NCBI GenBank assembly: GCA_036642795.1
Contig: JAVXTH010000008.1
Location: 1-46,643, forward strand
Source: JAVXTH01 sp036642795
Lineage (GTDB): Bacteria > Bacillota_I > Bacilli_A > Erysipelotrichales > Erysipelotrichaceae
Reading direction: 5' to 3'
DNA: 46,643 nucleotides
Position 1 is the first letter of the stretch; every line of letters begins with the position of its first letter. Below the pieces are notes generated by a model that saw nothing but the letters and a program-made list of their open reading frames with translations, made no database searches and was not told where the DNA came from. Below are positions 16,491-25,753 of this stretch, one piece after another. The position numbers and the translations under genes were made by a program.

Positions 16491-17825
16491 ATGGGAAAAT
16501 ATTTTGGTACAGATGGAGTTAGAGGTAGAGCAAATGATACGTTAACGCTGGATATGGCGTTAAAGATTGGTAAATTTATTGGTTCTTATTATGGGGAAGA
16601 ACATCATGCGAAAATTTTAATTGGTAAAGACACTCGTTTATCAGGAAGTATGTTTGAAATGGCACTGGCTGCTGGAGCTACGGCAAGTGGTGCGCAAGTA
16701 TATTTACTAGGTGTTTGCCCGACTCCAAGTGTTTCTTATCTTGTTTCAAAAGAAGGCTTTGATTGTGGTGTGATGATTTCAGCTTCTCACAATCCTTATT
16801 ATGATAATGGAATTAAGCTATTCAATTTTGAAGGCAAGAAAATGAATGAAGAAGTCTTATTATTGATTGAAGCTTACATGGATGGTGAAGGTGAAATTGA
16901 CTTAGCCATTAATGATGCCATCGGTGCAACGGTTGAGTGGAGCGATGGTTTAGAGCTTTATGAGAGTTATTTAAAAGACTGTGTTGATATTGACTTATCC
17001 GGAATGAAGATTGCCTTAGACCTTGCCAATGGCTCTGCTACCGCAACCGCAGCACAAGTGTTAAGTTCACTGGGAGCTACTTTAGAAGTATTCCATAATG
17101 CTCCAAATGGAATTAATATTAACGCAAAATGTGGTTCAACGCATCCTCAAGGAATTCAAGATTTCATGAAAACAGAAGACTTTGATTGTGGCTTTGCTTT
17201 TGATGGCGATGCCGATCGTTTGATTGCGATTGATGAAGAAGGAAATCTAATTACCGGGGACCACACCTTATATATTTGTGGTAAATATATGCACGATCAT
17301 AACTTATTAAAAGACAACAAAGTAGTGACAACGATTATGGCTAACTTAGGCTTGTATCGTGCCTTTGATCGAGTTGGTATCGATTATGAACAAACTGCCG
17401 TTGGTGATAAGTATGTCTTTGAATGCATGGAGAATCATGATTATCTAATTGGTGGAGAACAAAGTGGACATATTATTTTCTATGAACATGCCAATACCGG
17501 AGATGGTCTGTTATCTGCACTTAAACTATTACAGATTATGAAAGAAACGGGAATGAGTTTAAAACAACTCAGTGATGATTTATTTATTTACCCACAATTA
17601 TTAATTAATGTTAAGGTAAAAGATAAACATAAAGCATTAGAAGACCAAGAATTATTGGCTTTAATTGATGAAGTAGCGAAAGAACTTGGCGAGGATGGTC
17701 GTATTTTAGTAAGACCAAGTGGAACCGAACCTTTAGTTCGTGTCATGGTAGAAGCCAAAACGGATGAAATATGTGATTTATATGTCAATCGGGTCGTAAA
17801 TTTTGTAAAAGCGAAGGGACTTTAA
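16491..17825 (+). CDS. glmM: Phosphoglucosamine mutase
   Basis: A 444-residue cytosolic enzyme interconverting glucosamine-6-phosphate and glucosamine-1-phosphate on the route to UDP-GlcNAc for peptidoglycan. It starts MGKYFGTDGVRG, the family signature. The catalytic phosphoserine is S99 in SASHNPYYDNG, the metal loop is DGDADR, the sugar-binding loop GEQSGH and the phosphate loop RPSGTEPLVRV. Length and order are standard. AAAGGAG lies upstream and it sits 13 bases after cdaR. The last codons overlap the terminator hairpin. Confidence 0.97.
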   Translation: MGKYFGTDGVRGRANDTLTLDMALKIGKFIGSYYGEEHHAKILIGKDTRLSGSMFEMALAAGATASGAQVYLLGVCPTPSVSYLVSKEGFDCGVMISASHNPYYDNGIKLFNFEGKKMNEEVLLLIEAYMDGEGEIDLAINDAIGATVEWSDGLELYESYLKDCVDIDLSGMKIALDLANGSATATAAQVLSSLGATLEVFHNAPNGININAKCGSTHPQGIQDFMKTEDFDCGFAFDGDADRLIAIDEEGNLITGDHTLYICGKYMHDHNLLKDNKVVTTIMANLGLYRAFDRVGIDYEQTAVGDKYVFECMENHDYLIGGEQSGHIIFYEHANTGDGLLSALKLLQIMKETGMSLKQLSDDLFIYPQLLINVKVKDKHKALEDQELLALIDEVAKELGEDGRILVRPSGTEPLVRVMVEAKTDEICDLYVNRVVNFVKAKGL

Positions 17826-17842
17826 GAAAGTCCTTTTTTTTT
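17817..17842 (+). terminator. Terminator of the cdaA-cdaR-glmM operon
   Basis: GGACTTT (17817-17823) pairs with AAAGTCC (17827-17833) followed by nine T. The glmM stop codon lies partly in the three-base loop. Confidence 0.85.
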
Positions 17843-17881
17843 CACATAATTTAAGATACAATGATGGTACGAGGTGAGTAT

Positions 17882-18541
17882 ATGAAAAAAGTGATATGCG
17901 TCGTAGAAGATGAGAAAAATTTAAATGATTTAGTAAAACAGTATTTAAAAAAAGAAGGCTATGAAGTACGTTCTTATTATACTTATGAAGAAGCAAGTGT
18001 TCATGTATCAGATGATGATGTTCATTTATGGTTATTAGATATCATGTTAGATGATAAAAGTGGTTTTGACTTAATTGAAGAAATTCGTCTTCAAGTAGGT
18101 GAAGTACCAGTTATCTTTATGTCGGCTCGTGATAAAGAATTCGATCGTATTATTGGTCTTGAAAAAGGCAGTGATGATTATATTACGAAACCTTTTTCAA
18201 TGAAAGAATTAGTATTACGAGTGAATAATGTTTTAAAACGTACCTACAAAACAGAAAACAAACGAGTAAGCATTGATACGTATGAATTAGATGAAGAACA
18301 ACGTAAGATATTTGATAATGATGAAGAGATTGATCTTACAACCAAAGAATTTGATTTATTAATGTTATTCATTAAAAATAAAGGTATTGCTTTCTCACGT
18401 GAAGTTATCTTAGAAAAAGTATGGGAGGATAACTATTTCGGAAGTGATCGCGTGGTCGATGATACGCTTCGACGTTTACGTAAGAAACTACCAAAACTTA
18501 ATATTCATACCATCTATGGTTATGGATACCGTCTTGGTTAA
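17882..18541 (+). CDS. OmpR/PhoB-family response regulator
   Basis: A 219-residue two-component response regulator. The receiver domain (about 1-115) has the acidic pair E9-D10, the phosphoacceptor D53 in LLDIMLDD and the conserved lysine in YITKPFS. A winged-helix DNA-binding domain follows (about 125-219) with LTTKEFDLL and the VVDDTLRRLRKKL recognition region. The ATG at 17882 has GAGGTGA upstream; the earlier in-frame start at 17861 would place the ribosome binding site inside the coding region. The stop overlaps the kinase start as TAATG, so regulator and kinase are coupled. The signal and target genes cannot be inferred; it follows the cell-wall precursor operon. Confidence 0.94.
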   Translation: MKKVICVVEDEKNLNDLVKQYLKKEGYEVRSYYTYEEASVHVSDDDVHLWLLDIMLDDKSGFDLIEEIRLQVGEVPVIFMSARDKEFDRIIGLEKGSDDYITKPFSMKELVLRVNNVLKRTYKTENKRVSIDTYELDEEQRKIFDNDEEIDLTTKEFDLLMLFIKNKGIAFSREVILEKVWEDNYFGSDRVVDDTLRRLRKKLPKLNIHTIYGYGYRLG

Positions 18542-19908
18542 TGAAAAAATTTAAATCTTGGATTGAACAGCTATCTTTATCCCAACAACTGTTTGGTTTA
18601 ATCCTATTCTTTGTCACTTTCTTCTGTGTTTTCTTTTTCGTCTATATTAATGGAAATGTAAACAAAGTAATAGAAAATCAAATGTATTCAACCATCACCA
18701 GAGTTCAAAATACGTTACTTGAATCTCCGGAGATTTTTGCTTCGCTTAAAACAAATAATAATTTACAAATAGCGAGTGATCCTTCTTTAAAGAATATCTT
18801 AATTGATCGCTCGGATATGAGTGTTTATATGAATAAAGGCGAACTTAATAAAGATAGTAAATTATTAAGAGATATTTTATATAATGCTACCCGTTTAGAT
18901 GAAGGTAGTAAAGCTTATAAATTTCATTATGAAAAGACATCGACTTACTATAAAATGACGTATGTAAATCAAAATTTAATGATTGTCACAATGATGGATT
19001 CTGGTTATCAAGAACAATATAAAGAGGCCATCACAACAAGTGTAATTAATGTTACTGTGGTTGTCGTTGGTTTGTTCTTTATCATTGTAATGATTTGGAT
19101 GGCATCTTTAATTCATCCATTAAATCAAATTCGAGCTTTTATTGAAAAAGTAAGAGATGGTGAAGATGCGGAATTAAAAGTATCACGAAAAGATGAAATT
19201 GGTGAAGTTGCGGAAGCCTTGGTTACGATGCGAGAAGAACTTAAACGCCAAGAGAAGACCAAAGAAGAAATGATTCATAATATCTCACATGATTTAAAAA
19301 CACCAATCGCTACGATTAAATCCTATGGAGAAAGTATCAAAGATGGTATTTATCCTTATGATACATTAGAGAAGAGCGTTGATGTTATTATTAACAATGC
19401 CGATCGTTTGGAAAAGAAAGTGCATTCTTTATTATATTTAAATCGTGTTGAATATTTAATTTCTCAAGATAATGAAGGTGCGATTACCGATATGCATCAA
19501 GTAATTGAGAATGTCGTGTTATCAATTAAAGTAATTCGTAATGATATTGAATTAATCACAAGCATCGATGATGATATATTCTTTGATGGTTTAGAAGAAT
19601 CATGGCGGGTTACAATTGAAAATATTATGGAAAATGCATTGCGTTATGCACGTACCTATATAAAAATCGAGCTTCATGAAGATGAATTAACGATTGTAAA
19701 TGATGGACCTTGTATGAGTGAAGAACGATTACTTGCGTTGTTTAAACCTTATGAAAAGGGCCAAGGTGGCCAATTTGGTTTAGGATTATCAATTGTATCC
19801 AAAGTCGTGAAAGCAAATGGTTATGAAGTTGCTGGTGAAAACACAAGCGATGGCGTTATTTTTAGAATTTGGCGAAAACCAGTAAAAGAAAAAATACGAA
19901 AACGTTAA
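18541..19908 (+). CDS. Membrane sensor histidine kinase
   Basis: A 455-residue partner of the preceding regulator. It has transmembrane helix 1 at about 18-38, an extracytoplasmic sensing domain of about 130 residues, transmembrane helix 2 at about 165-190 and a HAMP domain (about 190-240). The HisKA region follows with phosphorylated H250 in NISHDLKTPIA, then the HATPase domain with N box (IENIMENALRYA), a short D/F-box region and G box (GLGLSIVSKV). The extracellular domain resembles no motif I know. The start codon overlaps the regulator stop by one base. It is complete and of usual length. Confidence 0.94.
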   Translation: MKKFKSWIEQLSLSQQLFGLILFFVTFFCVFFFVYINGNVNKVIENQMYSTITRVQNTLLESPEIFASLKTNNNLQIASDPSLKNILIDRSDMSVYMNKGELNKDSKLLRDILYNATRLDEGSKAYKFHYEKTSTYYKMTYVNQNLMIVTMMDSGYQEQYKEAITTSVINVTVVVVGLFFIIVMIWMASLIHPLNQIRAFIEKVRDGEDAELKVSRKDEIGEVAEALVTMREELKRQEKTKEEMIHNISHDLKTPIATIKSYGESIKDGIYPYDTLEKSVDVIINNADRLEKKVHSLLYLNRVEYLISQDNEGAITDMHQVIENVVLSIKVIRNDIELITSIDDDIFFDGLEESWRVTIENIMENALRYARTYIKIELHEDELTIVNDGPCMSEERLLALFKPYEKGQGGQFGLGLSIVSKVVKANGYEVAGENTSDGVIFRIWRKPVKEKIRKR

Positions 19909-19930
19909 GTTATTCAATTAAGTAATAAAT

Positions 19931-20009
19931 AGATAGGATAAAGAAAAGTAGCTTTCTTTGAACCATTCAACAAAGATTGCACCTTTGATTTTAATCCTAT
20001 CTTTTTTTG
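19931..20009 (+). terminator. Branched terminator or RNA leader structure
   Basis: AGATAGGAT (19931-19939) pairs with ATCCTATCT (19994-20002), followed by a T-run. The enclosed 54 bases can fold into two further hairpins: AAAGAAA with TTTCTTT, and CAAAG with CTTTG. The whole is a three-way junction closed by a terminator stem. It may simply end the kinase transcript, or act as a regulated leader for the next operon. Confidence 0.6.
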
Positions 20010-20025
20010 TCCACGTCTTTTTTAT

Positions 20026-20061
20026 AAACTCCTCACATATATTACATCGTAGGAGGAGTTT
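20026..20061 (+). promoter_or_regulatory. Hairpin sequestering the ribosome binding site
   Basis: AAACTCCTC (20026-20034) is perfectly complementary to GAGGAGTTT (20053-20061), which contains most of the AGGAGGAG ribosome binding site of the gene starting at 20063. The 18-base loop is AT-rich. This would block ribosome access unless opened, so translational control is likely (inference). Confidence 0.6.
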
Positions 20062-20062
20062 T

Positions 20063-20788
20063 ATGATACGAATTGATGATTTAAATATTAATATCATGGT
20101 GGAGGGACAGGGAGACGTGATGTTGATCTTACATGGTTGGGGTTGTGATAGTTCGTTACTGATGCCAATCATGGAATATTTTAAGAAAAAATATCAAGTC
20201 ATTATAATGGACTTACCGGGTTTTGGTAAGAGTGATACGCCCCATACGATATGGAAGATTGATGATTATGTTAGCTTACTTGAAAGTGTTTTATCGTATT
20301 ATAATATTAAAACTGCTCCCTTGATTCTCGCTCATTCATTTGGGGCAAGAATTGCGCTTGCGTTTGCTTTAAAACATCAAGTAAAAGCCATGATTCTAAG
20401 TGGTGCTGCTGGAATTAAAGATCATCATCATCTTTCCTACTATCTAAAAGTGTTTCATTATAAACTCGCGAAAAAACTACATTTAAGCTATGCAGCACGG
20501 ATGGGAAGTGAGGATTATTTAAAAAGTGAGGGGGTCTTAAGAGATATACTTGTTCGTGTTATTCATGAAGATATCAGTAAAGACTTAAATAAAATCAGCT
20601 GTCCAACTTTACTCGTGTGGGGAAATAAAGATGAACAAACACCTTTATGGATGGGAAAGAAAATGGAAAAGCAAATGCCAAATGCCAAGCTTGTGGTCTT
20701 TCAAGGCGATGATCATTTTGCCTATTTTCATCAAATGCGACGCTTTCTAGAAGTTTGTGATTGCTTTTTAATCGGTCAAAAATTATGA
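20063..20788 (+). CDS. Alpha/beta-fold hydrolase
   Basis: A 241-residue cytosolic hydrolase with the oxyanion-hole motif HGWGCDSS near residue 25, the nucleophile elbow LAHSFGAR with S92, an acidic residue in LLVWGNKDEQTP and a terminal histidine in GDDHFAYFHQ. This is the complete Ser-Asp-His triad of the family; the substrate is unknown. The start at 20063 follows AGGAGGAG; upstream in-frame codons would run through the terminator. The TGA stop overlaps the start of the MurF-like gene (ATGA at 20785-20788), so the hydrolase is translated with peptidoglycan genes. A role in cell-envelope metabolism is only suggested by that context. Confidence 0.9.
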   Translation: MIRIDDLNINIMVEGQGDVMLILHGWGCDSSLLMPIMEYFKKKYQVIIMDLPGFGKSDTPHTIWKIDDYVSLLESVLSYYNIKTAPLILAHSFGARIALAFALKHQVKAMILSGAAGIKDHHHLSYYLKVFHYKLAKKLHLSYAARMGSEDYLKSEGVLRDILVRVIHEDISKDLNKISCPTLLVWGNKDEQTPLWMGKKMEKQMPNAKLVVFQGDDHFAYFHQMRRFLEVCDCFLIGQKL

Positions 20789-22350
20789 ACATCCGAATTA
20801 TTAGTATGTTGGCTTTGTTACTATTTATGACAATCCCAAGTATTCATTGTTTGCATGTATACCAACAACAACATTATCAAATTGATCGCTATCTCACATG
20901 GTGTTATAAACAAAGATATCGATCTTATCTTTCGTGGCGTTCATTGTTTTATTATATTCCCTTTTTAGGAATTGCTTGGACGCGTAATTTATGGTTATTA
21001 ATTTTACTCCTCTTGGTTGATTCCTATTTACTCTTTAAAGTAGAAAAAAACACGGTCTACAGTAAAAAGATTGTTTACACCAATCGGATGAAACGTTTAT
21101 GTTTGATGTTAATCCTCCTTGAAGTTACTTTCTTATGCCTTTATGTAAGCTTATTAAATCCAATCATTCAAATATTATTAGCTTTTTTATGTAGTATGGC
21201 TCCTGCTGTCCTATTAATCGGTGCAGCTGCGTGTTGTATGCCACTGGAAGAAGCAATTAAAGACTACTACATGAAAGATGCACAAAATATGTTAATCGCT
21301 AACCAGCACTGTAAAGTGATTGGAATCACCGGGAGCTTTGGGAAAACATCGACAAAGAATATCGTGAATCAATTATTATCGAGTCGCTATTATTGTTTTA
21401 TGACACCAGCCTCTTATAATAATAAAATGGGAATTGCATTAAGCATTCGCAATTATATAAAACCTTATCATGAATATTTTATCTGTGAAATAGGGGGAGA
21501 TCATATTCATGAAATAAAAACCTTGGCTGAATTTGTAAATCCACAAATTGCGATCATAACTGGAATTGGTCCTCAACACTTACAAACCTTTGGCAGCATT
21601 CAAAATATATTAGAAGAAAAAATGCAATTAGTAGAACACCTCAGTATAAATGGTTATGCTATATGTAATCGTGATAATGATTACATTCGCCAATATAAAA
21701 TCAAGAATCGCTGTCATAAAATATGGTTTGGGATTGAACAAAAAGACGTGGATTATCGCGGCTGTAATATTCAATGCGATGAGTGTGGAACATCGTTTGA
21801 TGTGATAGCACACTTCAAAACCATTTCATTTAAAACAAAATTATTAGGCGAACATAATGTATTAAACCTATTAGCCGGTATCGCAATTGGTGATCTTTTA
21901 AACATCCCGATGGAAGAAATGAAACGAACAATTGAACAAATCCCTTATGTGAAACATCGCTTAGAAATAATAAAAAACAAAGATTATACGATCATCGATA
22001 ATTCCTATAATTCAAATCCAGTATCTGCATCTTATGCATTAAAAGTACTATCACAAATGCCAGGTAGAAAGATTATCATCACCCCTGGTTTTATTGATTT
22101 AGGAAAAGAAGAAAACTTCCAAAATCGAAAATTAGGACGATCGTTATCTAAAGTTTGTGATGAAATTATTTTAGTTGGAAAGAAACAAAGTCAATATATT
22201 ATGAAAGGCTTAAAGGATGAAGAAGTGCCATATGAAAAAGTTCGGGTTGTGAAAAACCGTAATGAAGCTTTTGATGAACTAAGAAAAATAGTAATAAAAG
22301 GCGATTATATATTAATCGAAAATGATTTACCGGATGCTTATAATCAATGA
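20785..22350 (+). CDS. murF: Membrane-anchored MurF-like Mur ligase
   Basis: A 521-residue ATP-dependent amide ligase. The C-terminal two thirds carry the Mur ligase fold: P-loop GITGSFGKTSTKN from residue 180, a central ATPase domain with a GGDHIHEI-like acidic segment and GIGPQHLQTFGS, and a C-terminal domain with the signature HRLEIIKN and DNSYNSNP. These best match MurF, which adds D-Ala-D-Ala to UDP-MurNAc-tripeptide. The first 165 residues are unusual, with about four to five transmembrane helices and no typical MurF substrate domain. Ddl, which makes D-Ala-D-Ala, is next, supporting the assignment. A related function on another muropeptide is possible. The ATG overlaps the upstream stop by four bases. 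Confidence 0.82.
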   Translation: MNIRIISMLALLLFMTIPSIHCLHVYQQQHYQIDRYLTWCYKQRYRSYLSWRSLFYYIPFLGIAWTRNLWLLILLLLVDSYLLFKVEKNTVYSKKIVYTNRMKRLCLMLILLEVTFLCLYVSLLNPIIQILLAFLCSMAPAVLLIGAAACCMPLEEAIKDYYMKDAQNMLIANQHCKVIGITGSFGKTSTKNIVNQLLSSRYYCFMTPASYNNKMGIALSIRNYIKPYHEYFICEIGGDHIHEIKTLAEFVNPQIAIITGIGPQHLQTFGSIQNILEEKMQLVEHLSINGYAICNRDNDYIRQYKIKNRCHKIWFGIEQKDVDYRGCNIQCDECGTSFDVIAHFKTISFKTKLLGEHNVLNLLAGIAIGDLLNIPMEEMKRTIEQIPYVKHRLEIIKNKDYTIIDNSYNSNPVSASYALKVLSQMPGRKIIITPGFIDLGKEENFQNRKLGRSLSKVCDEIILVGKKQSQYIMKGLKDEEVPYEKVRVVKNRNEAFDELRKIVIKGDYILIENDLPDAYNQ

Positions 22351-22368
22351 TCTAAAGGAGAGAATAAA

Positions 22369-23508
22369 ATGAAATTAAGATTAGCCGTACTGTATGGTGG
22401 AGAATCGGTTGAACATGAAATATCGATTCTATCGGCATTACAAGTTATGAATGCGTTAGATAAAAATAAGTATCAAGTGATTCCCATCTATATTGGCAAA
22501 GACCATACGATGTATCAAGGAGAGCGCTTATGGGAAATTGAAACGTATCAAGATATGACACAATTAAAAACAAAAGTAGAAAGCATTAATATCATCAAAC
22601 AAGGATCTAATATTGTGATTCAGCCCTTAAAAAGAAGTTTTCATAAAAAACAAATCATCGATTTAGTATTACCAATCATCCATGGTACCAATGGGGAAGA
22701 TGGTTGCATTCAAGGTTATTTAGAAATGATTGGTCTTCCTTATTGTGGCAGTGGTGTGCTAGCATCTTCGATTGGTCAAGATAAAGTAATCATGAAACAA
22801 ATCATGAACCAACAAGGGATAACAACCCCTCCTTACTTTTATATCCTGGCAAATGAGCCAGCAAGTTTATATTCAAACAAAGCCGACAAACTTGGTTATC
22901 CACTGATTATTAAACCCGCAAACTTGGGCAGCTCGATTGGTATTCATGTAGTTCAAAACGCGAAAGCTTTGCGTTTATTACTACAAGATAGCTTTTTATA
23001 TGATGATAAGGTAATCGTTGAAAAAGTGATACCACATTTACGAGAAATGAATATTTCAGTTCTAGGGAATTATCTTCAAAGTGAATGTTCCGCAATTGAA
23101 GAAGTCATGAAAAGTAAAGATTTGTTATCTTATGAAGATAAATATCAAGACACAAAAAGCAAAGGAATAATCTCGACAAAAAGAATCTTACCAGCACTTA
23201 TTAGTGAAGATATGAAACTACGAATAGAAAAGCTGGCACTACAAACGTTTCACGCGTTATGTAGTGATGGAGTAGTTCGAATTGATTTCTTAATTAATGA
23301 TGAAAGCAAGGAAGTTTATGTGAATGAAATTAATACCATTCCAGGTTCATTAGCCTTCTATTTATGGAAGGATCAAGGTTATCTCTTTCATGAATTATTA
23401 GATCAAGTTATTTTATTAGGACTGAAGAAAATGAAACGAAAGCAACAAAAGATTATGTCCTATGATACCAATATATTAATGATTCAAAAAGGTGAGAAAT
23501 TATCATAA
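22369..23508 (+). CDS. ddl: D-alanine--D-alanine ligase
   Basis: A 379-residue ATP-grasp enzyme that joins two D-alanines for peptidoglycan. It starts with the family signature VLYGGESVEHEISILSA, then HGTNGEDG, the ATP-binding region (PLIIKPANLGSSIGI), the omega-loop tyrosine in LSYEDKY and the metal-binding RIDFLI and NEINTIPG segments. The tyrosine in the omega loop fits a D-Ala-D-Ala rather than a D-Ala-D-Lac ligase. AAAGGAG precedes the ATG, 18 bases after the MurF-like gene. The protein carries about 20 extra basic residues at the C-terminus. A hairpin terminator follows. Confidence 0.95.
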   Translation: MKLRLAVLYGGESVEHEISILSALQVMNALDKNKYQVIPIYIGKDHTMYQGERLWEIETYQDMTQLKTKVESINIIKQGSNIVIQPLKRSFHKKQIIDLVLPIIHGTNGEDGCIQGYLEMIGLPYCGSGVLASSIGQDKVIMKQIMNQQGITTPPYFYILANEPASLYSNKADKLGYPLIIKPANLGSSIGIHVVQNAKALRLLLQDSFLYDDKVIVEKVIPHLREMNISVLGNYLQSECSAIEEVMKSKDLLSYEDKYQDTKSKGIISTKRILPALISEDMKLRIEKLALQTFHALCSDGVVRIDFLINDESKEVYVNEINTIPGSLAFYLWKDQGYLFHELLDQVILLGLKKMKRKQQKIMSYDTNILMIQKGEKLS

Positions 23509-23512
23509 TTGT

Positions 23513-23543
23513 AACGTTATCTGTTGTTTAAGATAACGTTTTT
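23513..23543 (+). terminator. Terminator after ddl
   Basis: AACGTTATCT (23513-23522) pairs with AGATAACGTT (23531-23540) and continues into a T-run. Confidence 0.85.
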
Positions 23544-23545
23544 AC

Positions 23546-23575
23546 TTGTGTTTCGTATTGATTTTAGAGTACAAT
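23546..23575 (+). promoter_or_regulatory. Promoter of mgtE
   Basis: TTGTGT (23546-23551) and TACAAT (23570-23575), 18-base spacer, 25 bases before the ATG. The leader is too short to hold an M-box magnesium riboswitch. Confidence 0.5.
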
Positions 23576-23599
23576 AAACAAGGGAAAGGAAGTGAGAAG

Positions 23600-24955
23600 A
23601 TGGAAAACAAATTTGATGTGACAATTCAAGATTTAGAAACTTTAATTGCAACTAAAAAAATAACAAAATTAAGAGAACTATTTGACGATCATAATGTTGT
23701 AGATATGAGTGAATTGGTTGGGGATTTAACACTACAGGAAGCTTTATTCATATTTAAAACATTAAAAAAAGATGTCAGCGCTGAAATCTTTTCTTATTTA
23801 GGCCATGATAAACAAGAAGCATTAATTCAAGCTTTTACCGGTCCTCAAATTAAAGAAATGTTAGATGAATTATATGATGATGATATCTTAGATTTCATTG
23901 AAGAAATGCCAGCGAATATTGTTCAACACGTATTGAAGAATGCTTCACCCCAACAACGAGTTGAAATTAATAAATTATTAAGTTATGAAGAGAATAGTGC
24001 TGGTTCCATTATGACAACGAATTTTGTTGGCTTAAAAGAAAAAGATACGATTCCACAAGCAATTGAAAAGATTCGTAAACAAGGTCAAAAAGCTGAAACA
24101 ATTAACTATTGTTATATTATTGATGCGAAAAAGACTTTGGTTGGAGTTACTTCCTTGCGTGATATTTTATTATGCCAACAAGATGAAACAATGGCGGATT
24201 TAATGGAGACGGATTTGATTTATGCGACAACCAATGAGGATCAAGAAGAAGTCGCTAAGTTAATTGAAAAGTATGATATTACCGTTGTTCCGGTTGTCAA
24301 CGATCAGAAATGTTTGGTTGGAATTATCACGGTCGATGATATCATCGATGTCATTCATGAAGAAGCAACCGAAGATATTCATAAGATGAATGCCATTTCG
24401 CCGATTAATAAAACTTATTTAGAAACAAGTGTTTTTGAAATGAGTAAATCAAGAATTGTTTGGTTACTTGTTTTAATGATATCCGCAACCTTTACCGGTT
24501 CCATCATGGATAGTTACGAGCATGTATTATCCGCAAATGTAACGTTGTCTTTCTTTATTCCAATGTTGATGGATGCTGCTGGTAATGCCGGTAGTCAATC
24601 CGCAACAATGGTTATTCGAGCTCTTGCCGTAGGTGAATTACATACGAGCGATATGCTTAAGATATGGTGGAAAGAGGGACGAGTTGCATTAATCTGTGGA
24701 ACGATCATGGGAGTTGTAAACTTTTTAAGAGTGTTAATTACGATGCAAACAATTGATTTCCATACGACATGGATTGTATCCTTTACCGTTTTCTTAGCGG
24801 TTATGTTAGCGAAGTTAGTCGGTTGTACTTTACCGGTCGTTGCGGAAAAACTCCACCAAGATCCAGCTGTAATGGCAGGTCCTTTGATTACAACACTTGT
24901 CGATGCGACAACGTTATTTATTTATTTTCAATTAGCAACCCATTTCTTATTATAA
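23600..24955 (+). CDS. mgtE: MgtE-family magnesium transporter
   Basis: A 451-residue Mg2+ channel/transporter. The N domain (about 1-130) has the MgtE repeats LLSYEENSAGSIMT and VGDLTLQEALFIF. Two CBS domains follow (about 135-255) with GIITVDDIIDVIHEEATED, then the membrane domain with five helices (about 285-450) containing PMLMDAAGNAGSQSATMVIR and the pore segment LVDATTLFIYF. The cytosolic domains sense Mg2+ and close the pore. The start at 23600 has AAGGAAGTGAG upstream and gives the usual length; an upstream GTG in frame lacks a ribosome binding site. It stands alone between ddl and the ferredoxin gene. Confidence 0.95.
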   Translation: MENKFDVTIQDLETLIATKKITKLRELFDDHNVVDMSELVGDLTLQEALFIFKTLKKDVSAEIFSYLGHDKQEALIQAFTGPQIKEMLDELYDDDILDFIEEMPANIVQHVLKNASPQQRVEINKLLSYEENSAGSIMTTNFVGLKEKDTIPQAIEKIRKQGQKAETINYCYIIDAKKTLVGVTSLRDILLCQQDETMADLMETDLIYATTNEDQEEVAKLIEKYDITVVPVVNDQKCLVGIITVDDIIDVIHEEATEDIHKMNAISPINKTYLETSVFEMSKSRIVWLLVLMISATFTGSIMDSYEHVLSANVTLSFFIPMLMDAAGNAGSQSATMVIRALAVGELHTSDMLKIWWKEGRVALICGTIMGVVNFLRVLITMQTIDFHTTWIVSFTVFLAVMLAKLVGCTLPVVAEKLHQDPAVMAGPLITTLVDATTLFIYFQLATHFLL

Positions 24956-24976
24956 TCGAATGAAAGAAGGATGATT

Positions 24977-25753
24977 ATGGTTATAAATGAAATTAAGAGT
25001 ATTGTGTTTTCACCAACGGATTCAACAAAAAAAGTGATGCAATTGATGAGCGAACAATTTGCCAATAAGGTAAATGTTATCGATATCACCTGCGGAATAA
25101 AAGATGCGATTACGTGTTTCGAAAATGAATTATGTTTGATTGGTGTTCCTGTCTATGGGGGTAGAGTTCCTTCTCCCATCGTTGAACATTTTAAAGCGAT
25201 AAAAGGGAATCATACGCCAATTGTTTTAGTTGTCACCTATGGCAATCGTGATTACGATGATGCTTTATTAGAACTGAGTGATCTAGCACAAGCAAATGGT
25301 TTCATCGTTATCGGCGCAGCTGCATTTATCTGTGAACACTCGATTATGCATCGCGTTGCGCATGGTCGAATCGATGAAAGCGATAAAGCTAAAATTATTG
25401 CATTCACAAAACAGGTCATAAATAAAGTAGCATCGATTTCAGATATAGAAGCCATCACTCCATTAACCATCAAAGGAAAGGTTCCTTACAAAGAATACAA
25501 TGGAATTCCTTTAAAACCAAAAGCCAGTGAAGCATGTAACAACTGTGGCATCTGTGCAAGCAACTGTCCAGTTGGTGCAATTGATCCAAAGGATGGTTCC
25601 TTAACCGATAAAAAGCTTTGTATCTCATGCATGCGTTGTATGAAGGTTTGTCCAATTCAAGCTCGTTCCTTAAATAAAGTTATGTTAAGTGTAAGTGAAA
25701 AAGCTTTTGCGAATAAATGTAAGACAAGAAAAGAACCGGAACTATTTATATAA
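24977..25753 (+). CDS. EFR1-type flavodoxin-ferredoxin fusion protein
   Basis: A 258-residue electron-transfer protein. Residues 1-150 form a flavodoxin-like domain, with a diverged phosphate loop (SPTDSTKKV near residue 12) and VPVYGGRVPSP and VTYGNRDYDDAL around the flavin site. The C-terminal part holds two 4Fe-4S clusters, CNNCGICASNCP and CISCMRCMKVCP. This is the architecture of the EFR1 family, common in anaerobic Bacillota; partners are unknown. The ATG at 24977 is preferred because AGAAGG lies directly before the one at 24971. It supports an anaerobic lifestyle (inference). It ends in a strong bidirectional terminator. Confidence 0.92.
   Translation: MVINEIKSIVFSPTDSTKKVMQLMSEQFANKVNVIDITCGIKDAITCFENELCLIGVPVYGGRVPSPIVEHFKAIKGNHTPIVLVVTYGNRDYDDALLELSDLAQANGFIVIGAAAFICEHSIMHRVAHGRIDESDKAKIIAFTKQVINKVASISDIEAITPLTIKGKVPYKEYNGIPLKPKASEACNNCGICASNCPVGAIDPKDGSLTDKKLCISCMRCMKVCPIQARSLNKVMLSVSEKAFANKCKTRKEPELFI

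Noticed and set aside
23508..23600. Magnesium riboswitch (M-box) before mgtE
   Set aside because: The leader from the likely transcription start is only about 18-25 bases, far too short.
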